Origin: an uncultured Clostridia bacterium
GTDB taxonomy: Bacteria > Bacillota > Clostridia > TANB77 > CAG-508
NCBI GenBank assembly: GCA_949388605.1
Contig: CASKJV010000003.1
Span: forward strand, 1 to 64,000
DNA length: 64,000 nucleotides
Direction of reading: 5' to 3'
Shown here: positions 21,801 through 31,201 of the stretch, piece by piece
Numbering within the stretch: position 1 is the first letter of the stretch
How the letters are laid out: every line of letters starts with the position of its first letter
Position numbers and translations under genes: made by a program
Notes under the pieces: generated by a model
What the model was told of the DNA's origin: nothing
Database searches by the model: none
What the model saw: only the letters and a program-made list of their open reading frames with translations

Positions 21801-22087
21801 TTAGCATTCAATATCAAACACTAATAAATCTTCTTGATATTTACTCATAATTTCTTGTGCTTTTTTGTGTTCATCTAATTCATTATTAGATAAAAAACTA
21901 TTGGTAAAAACAACTAATGATGTAATATAATCTTTTATATTATGTGGCTCTGCTTTTGATATTTCTTTAAAATTCTGTAATTATTCTATTGCTAAAGATG
22001 TCCATTTTATTGCCATTTTGCAATTTCCTTTAATAATTGTTCTGTTGTAATACTTGCTCCATCTTCAGCTTGCTTATAACCTTTCAT
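21801..22087 (-). pseudogene. Degraded small protein (MKGYKQAEDGASITTEQLLKEIAKW / KWTSLAIE*LQNFKEISKAEPHNIKDYITSLVVFTNSFLSNNELDEHKKAQEIMSKYQEDLLVFDIEC)
   Basis: Continuous coding-like text across a frameshift and an in-frame stop. Confidence 0.5.
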
Positions 22088-22508
22088 AATGCTACCAATT
22101 ATATATTTATTATAACATAATAAATATTCTTTTAAAATATATATTGATAATTAATAATGAATAATATTTATAAAAAGCAGATAAAGGATATTGTTTATCT
22201 GCTTTTTGAAAGGTTATTAGGAAAACTTAAGTTAATATACAAAATTAGATATAATTAAATCTCAATTATTGCTCTTACTTCTATTACATCTCCAACATAA
22301 TGTTTTTCTAGATATGTTAAAAAAATACGTTTTAAAAAATAATACAATAATTAAATATAATAAATTTTTCATTCTTACCTTTAATTCATGTCAATTATAT
22401 TTCACAATTTATGCTAATTAATTATATCATATAGTAAATAAAAATTTTAAAGGTAATATATCTAACATTTTTATATCTTAATTAAAGTGACTTATAACTT
22501 TTGTAATG

Positions 22509-23195
22509 TTATTTAACTATATCTAATTCAAATGTAGCATCTGGTTTAGAATTAAACATATTATCAAAATATTGTAATTTTACTTTACTACTTTCATTAT
22601 TTACACATAATACCATTTGAGATTTGCAAGTTATTCCTTCTGTAATGTTTTGTGGTGAGCGTTCTGTATTATTTGAGTAAGTATCTCCAATTTCTCCTTG
22701 TTCATCAATAATTTTGAAATTCATATCACTTATATATATAGTATCCCCTGAAGATATGTTTTTATAAGTATAATCAACTAAAAATACTTGTGCTGGTGTT
22801 TTTTCTGAAAATTGATTTCTTTCTTTCATTTCTTGAATACCAGTAATTGTTAGAGCATACTCGTTACCTGAAACATTTATTGTTATTTCTTCATTCAGAC
22901 CATATATTTTTGCTTCTTCTTTGTTAGTAGGTTGAGAAGTTGAACCATTATTACTGCTAGTATTGTTAGTATTATTTGATGATACTGTTGTTCCATTATC
23001 TTCTGAAAATACAAATATTAATCCGAATACTGCTAATACTATAGATATAATACAAATTGCTTTTCCTTTCTTTTTTACTAAAGCAATAATTCCTAGAACT
23101 ATTGCTAATACACATAGAATTAATGATAAATCTTTAAATATACTTAAAGAAATCAAGAATCCTAAAATACTTAAAACAAGTGCAGATATTGACAT
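22509..23195 (-). CDS. DUF4190/DUF4352-like membrane-anchored protein
   Basis: Two N-terminal TM helices, Ser/Asn linker, Ig-like C-terminal domain. Confidence 0.7.
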   Translation of the reverse strand: MSISALVLSILGFLISLSIFKDLSLILCVLAIVLGIIALVKKKGKAICIISIVLAVFGLIFVFSEDNGTTVSSNNTNNTSSNNGSTSQPTNKEEAKIYGLNEEITINVSGNEYALTITGIQEMKERNQFSEKTPAQVFLVDYTYKNISSGDTIYISDMNFKIIDEQGEIGDTYSNNTERSPQNITEGITCKSQMVLCVNNESSKVKLQYFDNMFNSKPDATFELDIVK

Positions 23196-23345
23196 AATAA
23201 ATTCTCCTTTTTTTATAAACTTTATTTTTTCTTGTTTTCCTATATTTGTATTCCTTTCTTAGTTATCGTTATTGTCACCATAACGATAATATCATAAAAA
23301 TATTATAAAATCAATATGGATATCTAATTTAGTGGAGGTCAGATT

Positions 23346-23597
23346 ATGCCTTATAAATTATTCAATGGAAGTACAAATATTGTATCTGATTTAATAGCAA
23401 AAAGAAGAAAAGAAAAAAATATGTCATATTCAGATTTATCTAATAAATTACAACTTTTAGGCATTTCTCTTTATAAAAATGATTTGTTTTTAATCGAAAA
23501 AAATCGTAGAATAGTAAGAGATTTTGAATTAATAGCATTATGCCAAGTTCTAGATATTGATTATAATGAATTATCAAAATTAATTGAATTTGAATAA
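23346..23597 (+). CDS. Small XRE-family HTH protein
   Basis: IVSDLIAKRRKEKNMSYSDLSNKLQLLGISLYKNDLFLIEKNRRIVRDFEL. Confidence 0.8.
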   Translation: MPYKLFNGSTNIVSDLIAKRRKEKNMSYSDLSNKLQLLGISLYKNDLFLIEKNRRIVRDFELIALCQVLDIDYNELSKLIEFE

Positions 23598-23760
23598 TAT
23601 ATCAAAAAGAGATGAAATCAATTCATCTCTTTTTAGTATTTAGTAATTTATTCTAATAATACGAGCAATTTCTTCAACTTTATTTTTACTCATTTTCCAT
23701 TTACCACCTTCTAATTTTGGGAGCTGAGTCTTTTCTCATATATATAACCTATTTCACTTA

Positions 23761-24309
23761 TTACATTTTCACATTTGTTTGGTTCTCCATTGTTAATAAC
23801 CTTTTCATAAACCTTTTGCAACCACAAGCTTCATAAAATTTAAAATTACATGATTCATCTGTTAGTATTTGAATGTTTTTCATATTATCATTTTTAGCAT
23901 ATTCAAATACCAGTGAAAGCATTTTCTTTCCAATACCTTTACCACGATACTTTGAATTTAAAATCAAAATACTTATCTCTCCCTCAAAATAATTTGCTAA
24001 TTCTTCTGGAGTATAATCATAATTATTACTATATTCATAAATAGCCTTTTTATCTTTTACTAATGGACTCCATATAAGTATCAATTTCAAAATATGAAAA
24101 AACTTTTTTCTAACTATGTGTCTCTTTGAATTCCATTTTGCATATCCACATATTCCAATAACTTTACCATCTTCTTTTTCAATAACCATTTTTTCAGTTT
24201 CTTCAAGTATTGTAAACAAATAAATCCAAGCACAAACTTTTCCTTTAGAGCGCGAAGATGTCTTTCCTAAATCCCATTCATCATAAAGCATATCTACTGC
24301 TTGTTTCAT
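23761..24309 (-). CDS. GNAT family N-acetyltransferase
   Basis: ISILILNSKYRGKGIGKKMLSLVFEYAK. Confidence 0.9.
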   Translation of the reverse strand: MKQAVDMLYDEWDLGKTSSRSKGKVCAWIYLFTILEETEKMVIEKEDGKVIGICGYAKWNSKRHIVRKKFFHILKLILIWSPLVKDKKAIYEYSNNYDYTPEELANYFEGEISILILNSKYRGKGIGKKMLSLVFEYAKNDNMKNIQILTDESCNFKFYEACGCKRFMKRLLTMENQTNVKM

Positions 24310-24608
24310 TTCTACTAAATTAATTTTTTAAGTCCCCTTATCAATTTTTTATCCTAGCTTTATAAAGTATTTCTCCAATCATAAATATAATTACTACAAT
24401 GTGAATTGCAAAAGCCACATTTGCCAATATAGTATACATCATTTTACATAGTTTTACAAATTCGCTACGATATAGCTTTTACCTCACGTTTTGCCTTAGG
24501 AAAAGCAATTATTTTGCTTTTTCTGGAACAGTCCATATAATATTTTCTTTTTCCATAATGTCAGTCTCTTTTTAAAAATTGTTATATATATGAATTTTTT
24601 AAAATTAT

Positions 24609-24637
24609 TTGACATATAATAAAAAACATAGTATACT
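24609..24637 (+). promoter_or_regulatory. Consensus sigma-A promoter (TTGACA - 17 nt - TATACT)
   Basis: Read directly. Confidence 0.8.
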
Positions 24638-24643
24638 ATATTT

Positions 24644-24715
24644 AACTTAAGTTAACAGTAGTCGAAACTGTTTAATGTCTGTGTATGTGTTTAGGGACAC
24701 ATACCTTTTTTTATT
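24644..24715 (+). ncRNA. Candidate antitoxin-like sRNA (about 70 nt) ending in an intrinsic terminator
   Basis: Promoter at 24609-24637; terminator gtatgtgt-ttaggg-acacatac then T7; contains agtcgaaactg complementary to the start region of the 24771-24860 ORF. Confidence 0.6.
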
Positions 24716-24770
24716 TCTAAAATTAAAAAAAGAAGTGGCTAGGGAACCACTCCTTGATTAGTTCTTGCGA

Positions 24771-24860
24771 CTAATCTTCAGTTTTTTGGTCATCAGATTT
24801 CTTATTATCTTTTGCAAGTAATAATACTATCAAACGCTAAATTAAGTCGAAACTGCTCAT
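24771..24860 (-). pseudogene. Fst/holin-like type I toxin ORF with TAG at codon 8 (MSSFDLI*RLIVLLLAKDNKKSDDQKTED)
   Basis: aaaggagg SD, TTGTTT-17-TATAAT promoter upstream (about 24907-24935), terminator at 24724-24753. Confidence 0.5.
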
Positions 24861-25140
24861 CTGTCTGCCTCCTTTCCGAAAGATTTCCTTTGAAAAGGAT
24901 TTTTCTATTATACTTTATTTCTATTCTAAAAACAACAATTTTTCTTTAATTTCCACAAATTATAACACTACTTCTATTACTACATTGCTAATAGGTTTTA
25001 TATAAAATGCAAAAATAGGTTATTGTAAAAATAGCCCATTATTAAAATATATAATACTGTAATAATATAGAAACTCAGCCTTTACAAATTTGCTTTTTTA
25101 TGTAAAACACAGTATAATATAGATATAGGTTATTTTAATT

Positions 25141-25189
25141 GACCTTTAGAAAATCATTAGTATTTCTGAAGGTCACACACCTTCAGAAA
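25141..25189 (+). promoter_or_regulatory. Three-segment mutually exclusive hairpin leader
   Basis: A gacctttagaaa 25141-25152; B tttctgaaggtc 25163-25174; C accttcagaaa 25179-25189; B pairs with A or C. Confidence 0.5.
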
Positions 25190-25213
25190 TGGATTCATTA
25201 GGAAGTGCGTATA

Positions 25214-25447
25214 ATGAAAGCATTAACAGTTTATTCTAAGGGAGAAGTCCATTTACGGCAATTATTGAGAAAATTGAATGATTACGGAGAAATAAATTGT
25301 GATTTTCCAACATTCTCAAAATTGTATGAAGAATGGCATAACAAGACTTTCCCTGGTTGCCCTGTTAACACTATGTCAGCTATATTTAGAGATGATTGGT
25401 TTTTAGAGTTTGTCAATTTCTTAGCTAATAAAGACATCTCAATGTAA
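25214..25447 (+). CDS. Small hypothetical protein
   Basis: ORF with SD ggaag 8 nt upstream of the ATG. Confidence 0.6.
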   Translation: MKALTVYSKGEVHLRQLLRKLNDYGEINCDFPTFSKLYEEWHNKTFPGCPVNTMSAIFRDDWFLEFVNFLANKDISM

Positions 25448-25690
25448 CTGATTAAAATGAAAAAAGGAGGTAGTTGAGATTAGAAAGATTTCAACTATTT
25501 CCTTTTATTTTTTAATGGAATTGAAAATTAATTTTAATGGAGTAAGCCAAAATATTCTATGATAAATTATGATATTTTAAGATAGGCAAAAAAAATAAAT
25601 ACTACCTTTAAAAGATAGTATTTACAACACTTTGAAATAAAATAAGATATTGTATGATAATTTACAATATCTTAACAAAATTATAAAATT

Positions 25691-25779
25691 TGGTGCAGAT
25701 GGCCGGAATCGAACCGGCACGAGGTTTAACCCTCGCAGGATTTTAAGTCCTGTGCGTCTGCCAGTTCCGCCACATCTGC
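25691..25779 (-). tRNA. tRNA-Leu (TAA)
   Basis: Minus strand GCAGATG...GGACTTAAAATCC...GGTTCGATTCC...CATCTGCACCA. Confidence 0.95.
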
Positions 25780-26334
25780 ATTAATAACTGGCAGTCAGTT
25801 TTCAACTGACAAGAGTTATTATACTATCTAAAAAATTATATGTCAATACTTTTTTAAAATTTATTTTTGTTTTAGTAATTTTTATTTCAATTTCCGTTTT
25901 AGTATAAAAAACAAAATAAGTCTAATAAATTGAGTATTTTAATATTATACTACATTATATATGAAAATTTACGAAAAATATATTTTCCATAAAAAAATTG
26001 TTACTCCCTATAATATTGTAAATTAAATATTAAATTCCAGTTTTGCTATAAAATTTTATACTTACATTAATATCTTACTTTAAGCATTTGTAAATTAAAG
26101 TTATTTTTTATTATAATAGTATTATTAAAAGTTATTAGAATTGCAAAGCAATTTCATATATGCAATTTGACAAAACTTTTATATTATCATAAGTTGATAA
26201 AAATTTCCTTATTATATAAATAAAGCCTGACATTAAATTAAACTAATCAATTTAATGTCAGGTTTTATTTTTTACTTCTAATTAGATTTTTTCAGTTATG
26301 TGTTGTTTCAGTATTCAAATTTAATTACACTATT

Positions 26335-26742
26335 TTACAATTCTGCTGTAACGTAAATATTTTTAACTTCACCATTTTTGTCATATCCAACGTTAATCCA
26401 GACTTCAATCATGTCATTAATCTCAACTGATTCAAATAGTTTCATATTTTTAATTGGATATGTTTTTCCATTTTTGCATTCTATATTAACAATATATTCT
26501 TCTGGATATTGTAAATATTGCGGATAATACACATCTCTGGACATCATAAAATATGGTAACTTATATTCATACCGGTGTTCTTTGCTTATCACCTTTACTA
26601 ATTCCTGATGGCCTTCATACCGCAATTTGCTGTTTCTCATTTCAATAATTGCATCCCAAAATACAATAGCCATACCACCGCCAAGAAATAATAAAATTAC
26701 TATCCCCATAAGTATCGTACACATAATTTCTAAAAAAGTCAT
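26335..26742 (-). CDS. Hypothetical membrane-anchored protein
   Basis: N-terminal TM helix; RBS. Confidence 0.65.
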   Translation of the reverse strand: MTFLEIMCTILMGIVILLFLGGGMAIVFWDAIIEMRNSKLRYEGHQELVKVISKEHRYEYKLPYFMMSRDVYYPQYLQYPEEYIVNIECKNGKTYPIKNMKLFESVEINDMIEVWINVGYDKNGEVKNIYVTAEL

Positions 26743-27020
26743 TTAAATCCTCCTTTGATGTTGGGTCTTATTGCTACAAATATATTTTAAACTAGTAAAA
26801 AACTAGTATAAAAAAGGATTAATAAAACATATATACTTGTTGAATTATATCATGTTTTTATTGAAATATCAATAATTTACATAATTTTTTTCTAAACTTA
26901 TAATTTTTTATATCTTTATTGTACTCTTCTATGAAAATAAGACCTTACTTCACTTCAGTAAGGTCTTATTTTCATTTTTATTATTGGATGTTTTAGTTAT
27001 ATATTAACTGTTTAGTAACT

Positions 27021-27803
27021 TCAGTTACTATAAATTTCATCTCTTTGTATAAAATGATTTATTAATGGAATCGGGTTAAATGAACTTTCCGAATTGTCCC
27101 AGCTATCCAGTTTATCTTTCAACCATTCTACTGAAAGATTTTCTTCTTTCATAGGATAACGGATAATTGTAGTCCATGGTACTAAAGAATTTCCACTTTT
27201 CAGCATTAACTCAAACTCATCACTCTTTACATAACAATATTGAGTCTGACTTTTCCTTGATGTTTTATACTTACATCCAAGTGTCTCCGGCTTATACAGA
27301 ACAAGTCCACTGTCAAAATTAACTGCTTTAATATCTCCAACAATTTTGGCAATTTCTACCAGCAGTTTAATAAACTTATCTGTATATAACTGTATAAACT
27401 TTTTTTCGTTAGTAGGTGCATCCGGATTATTAGGAGTACAAAAGTTAAACTCAAATGTCCATATTGTGTTGGTTTGTCTATGACCGGCATAATGTTCTTC
27501 CAGTATCCCATTATTTATTGTGTGCATTACCTCTCCACAACTATGCATACAATTATGGTCAATCCATACTCTTCCAGCATCATCTTTTAACTTCTCTGAA
27601 ACATATCTTCCCCACGGTTGTAATATATATCCCCTATAGTTAACCATATTTGCCATTGATACATCCAGAATTTCCATAATAACTTCGTCTGGAACTATTA
27701 CTCCTAATGGATAAAAAATCTTTAGGCTATTTCCAAGCCATGATGTCCACATGCCTACTACTCCATTTGAAGTTTCGATGTTAATTTTCCAACCAATTTG
27801 CAT
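27021..27803 (-). CDS. Hypothetical protein
   Basis: 260 aa ORF with RBS; compositionally distinct. Confidence 0.7.
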   Translation of the reverse strand: MQIGWKINIETSNGVVGMWTSWLGNSLKIFYPLGVIVPDEVIMEILDVSMANMVNYRGYILQPWGRYVSEKLKDDAGRVWIDHNCMHSCGEVMHTINNGILEEHYAGHRQTNTIWTFEFNFCTPNNPDAPTNEKKFIQLYTDKFIKLLVEIAKIVGDIKAVNFDSGLVLYKPETLGCKYKTSRKSQTQYCYVKSDEFELMLKSGNSLVPWTTIIRYPMKEENLSVEWLKDKLDSWDNSESSFNPIPLINHFIQRDEIYSN

Positions 27804-28195
27804 ATTTAATTCCTCCTTATATTTTTTTGGAGGACAATGCCTCCAACATTAATTGTTTCGAGACATTCTTAATATATTACTATTATAGTATAACACATTT
27901 ACAACATTATGTAAATAAAGATACAATTTCTTATAGAAATTGTATCTTTATTTTTTTATAATAGCAATGTTCTATAAAATTCCTATTATATAAAGACTTA
28001 TACCAATTTTTCATATTTCTTAGTTCTAGAAAAGGCATTGACGAAAAGATAAGTTATGCTCATTGAATATTTCTTATTTGTATAATTTTTAATTCGTACA
28101 TATAAATTATACATAAGAAAGACAGCCTCTTCAAATTATTTAAAATGTTTTAGTATTTAAAAGTGGCTCTTTTCTTTTTAATTCGTAAACACTTT

Positions 28196-29578
28196 TTAAA
28201 ATTCTAATTTTTCTTCTACATATTTTCTAATATCTTCTATTTTTATTCTTATTTGCTCCATTGTATCTCTATCTCTAACAGTTACACATCCATCTTCTAA
28301 TGTGTCAAAGTCAACAGTTACACAGAAAGGTGTTCCTATTTCATCTTCTCTTCTATATCTTTTTCCTATACTTCCTGCTTCATCATAATCACACATAAAA
28401 TATTTTGAAAGTTCGCTATAAACTTCATCTGCTTTTTCAGATAATTTTTTAGAAAGTGGTAAAACAGCAACTTTGTATGGTGCTAATGCTGGATGTAATT
28501 TTAATACTGTTCTTGTATCTCCTTTGCCAACCTCTTCTTCAAAATAACTATTACATAAAAATGCAAGTGTTACTCTGTCTGCACCTAAAGATGGTTCAAT
28601 ACAATATGGTACATATCTTTCATTTGTTTCAGGATCTAAATAAGTTAAATCTTGTTTTGAGTGTTCTTGATGTCTAGTTAAATCATAATCTGTTCTGTCA
28701 GCAATTCCCCATAGTTCTCCCCAGCCAAATGGAAATGCAAATTCGATATCTGTTGTTCCTTTACTATAAAATACTAATTCTTCTGGGCTATGATCTCTTA
28801 ATCTTATATTTTTTTCTTCCATTCCTAAATTTAGTAAGAATTGCTTACAATAATTTCTCCAGTATTCAAACCATTCTAAGTCAGTTCCAGGTTTGCAGAA
28901 AAATTCAAGTTCCATTTGTTCAAATTCTCTTGTTCTAAATGTAAAGTTTCCAGGAGTAATTTCATTTCTAAAAGCTTTACCTATTTGAGCAATTCCCATT
29001 GGTAATTTTCTTCTTGTTGTTCTTTGAACATTTTTAAAATTAACAAATATACCTTGGGCTGTTTCAGGTCTTAAAAAGATTTCTGATTTTGAGTCTTCTG
29101 TTACCCCCTGAAATGTTTTGAACATTAAGTTAAATTTTCTTATTTCTGTAAAATTATGTTTTCCACAATTTGGACAATCTATATGATTATCATCTATAAA
29201 TTTTATCATTTCATTATCTGACATACCATCTGCAATCATATCTTTTCCGTTTTCATGTGCCCATTCTTCAATAAGTTTATCTGCTCTATGTCTTGTTTTA
29301 CATTCTTTACAATCTATTAATGGATCTGAAAATCCTCCAACGTGTCCTGATGCAACCCATGTTTGTGGATTCATTAATATTGCAGCATCTAATCCTACAT
29401 TATATTTACTTTCTTGAACAAATTTTTTCATCCATGCTTTTTTTACATTGTTTTTTAACTCTACTCCTAAAGGTCCATAATCCCAAGTATTTGCAAGTCC
29501 TCCATAAATTTCAGATCCTGGATATACATATCCTCTAGACTTACATAAATTAACCATTTTTTCCATTGATTCTACCAC
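28196..29578 (-). CDS. glyS: Glycyl-tRNA synthetase (alpha2 type)
   Basis: [64 protein letters not shown]. Confidence 0.97.
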   Translation of the reverse strand: MVESMEKMVNLCKSRGYVYPGSEIYGGLANTWDYGPLGVELKNNVKKAWMKKFVQESKYNVGLDAAILMNPQTWVASGHVGGFSDPLIDCKECKTRHRADKLIEEWAHENGKDMIADGMSDNEMIKFIDDNHIDCPNCGKHNFTEIRKFNLMFKTFQGVTEDSKSEIFLRPETAQGIFVNFKNVQRTTRRKLPMGIAQIGKAFRNEITPGNFTFRTREFEQMELEFFCKPGTDLEWFEYWRNYCKQFLLNLGMEEKNIRLRDHSPEELVFYSKGTTDIEFAFPFGWGELWGIADRTDYDLTRHQEHSKQDLTYLDPETNERYVPYCIEPSLGADRVTLAFLCNSYFEEEVGKGDTRTVLKLHPALAPYKVAVLPLSKKLSEKADEVYSELSKYFMCDYDEAGSIGKRYRREDEIGTPFCVTVDFDTLEDGCVTVRDRDTMEQIRIKIEDIRKYVEEKLEF

Positions 29579-29764
29579 TATAAATACCTCCTATTTCTTA
29601 TACAATTTAATTTTTTGGCATATACTTTATATGCTTTTTTATTTGTACTTTGATTTTTCTAGAAAGTTACACTTTTTTTGACATAAAATAATTCCAACCT
29701 ATTAATGTAGTAATTTTTTAATAATATTCTTTTCTACAGTCTTTAAGTTTTATAATTTTCCATC

Positions 29765-29960
29765 AAAAAAAGCTCACTTCCTTAGCTTAAAGCTAGGGAC
29801 GTAAGCTTGGCTTGCGCGGTTCCACCCTAATTGGTATTATTTACCCACCTTAATTAATGTTGCTCCAAAGTTCCAAAATATATTTATTATTACTTGCTTC
29901 TCACTATCGCAAATTCACTTGAAATAACATTTAATATATTTCCTCTTTTTCCTCACAACT
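29765..29960 (-). promoter_or_regulatory. T-box leader upstream of glyS
   Basis: Minus strand AGGGTGGAACCGCG (29828-29815) followed by hairpin and T7 terminator. Confidence 0.9.
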
Positions 29961-30019
29961 CATATTACTTTTAGTATTTTACAATATATTTTTTTAAAAG
30001 TCAATAATAAAAGAATCTT

Positions 30020-30646
30020 TTAAACTTCTGATAATTTTATATCATCAAAACATTCATATTCTTCTATTTCTTTGTTTTCTAATTCTATTTTAGAACGCTT
30101 ATTGTTAGGTTTTCTAATTCTAATTACTTTTATTGGATTTTGCTCAAACAATCCATTTAAATCTCTAGGATCATCATCTATAAATATACCATTTTCATAC
30201 TTTATATCTAATAGAAATTTATATTGCGTTGTTAATATTATTCCATCAAAATATTTAGCTAATCCTGATCCTAAAATTTTTTTCATTTGATATTCTTGAT
30301 TATTATTTGATAAAAAAGTTAATATAAAGCATTTATCACCATTATCTTTTAACCTTTCTAAAAATCTTTTTGCATCTTCAAAAACTATATCCTTACCATT
30401 GTCTATTACTTTATTCACACTTTGTAATACAATTTGTGGATTAACATTATATTTTTTGGACATACTTTCAGAAAAAGAGAATATATTATCAGTAGTGGAA
30501 TTGAAATTTTCTTTCGCATAGTTTAGTACATGACAAAAGTCTTCTTCCACATAATTACATATTTCTTTACTAATTGTTTCCAATAATAATTTTGTTAATT
30601 TTGCAGTTTCATATAAAGTATTATCAAAATCTATATAATAATTCAT
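30020..30646 (-). CDS. HAD-like hydrolase
   Basis: MNYYIDFDNTLYETAK (DxDNT motif); GIFIDDDPRDLNG; aaggagg RBS. Confidence 0.75.
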   Translation of the reverse strand: MNYYIDFDNTLYETAKLTKLLLETISKEICNYVEEDFCHVLNYAKENFNSTTDNIFSFSESMSKKYNVNPQIVLQSVNKVIDNGKDIVFEDAKRFLERLKDNGDKCFILTFLSNNNQEYQMKKILGSGLAKYFDGIILTTQYKFLLDIKYENGIFIDDDPRDLNGLFEQNPIKVIRIRKPNNKRSKIELENKEIEEYECFDDIKLSEV

Positions 30647-30913
30647 ACTATCCTCCTTTAAATTTAATAACAACTCATTACAAATTATTTAATTACAATT
30701 CAAAATTTTATATTTTGTCCTATAATAACTCTAAAATTCTTTTTATTATATGTATTTTTTACCTTTTACAATTAAAATAATATTATTATATACATATATA
30801 TTAATATCATAAAAATTATCTATTATCAATTTATTTTTATATTTGTTTTTCATTTTTATTTTTATGTAAATAATTTTTACACTTATGAAAACCTTTTTTT
30901 TTATTTATTTAAT

Positions 30914-30981
30914 TGTGGATAATGTGGATAACTCTGTGAATAACCATTGTATATACACTTTTTCGACATATTTTATTCACA
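30914..30981. other. Cluster of DnaA-box-like sequences
   Basis: TGTGGATAA 30914-30922 and 30923-30931; TGTGAATAA 30935-30943; TTATTCACA 30973-30981. Confidence 0.6.
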
Positions 30982-31201
30982 ATTATTTTTTTTATATATT
31001 TTTAAAAATTTATTATATATTTTTTATGTGGACAGTATGTTTGTTTGGTTAACATCATTGTTATGCTTTAAATCTATTGTATTATTTTAAAAAATATTTA
31101 AAAATCTACAATTATTTTCTTTTTGTACATTAATCCTTCACTTTTTGCAAAAAATATGTTATATTATGAAATATTATATTGTTATTTGAAAGGAATTAAA
31201 A

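Noticed and set aside
30914-30981. Calling this region oriC outright
   Set aside because: No dnaA/dnaN/rpmH nearby and no lasting strand switch; reported only as a DnaA-box cluster
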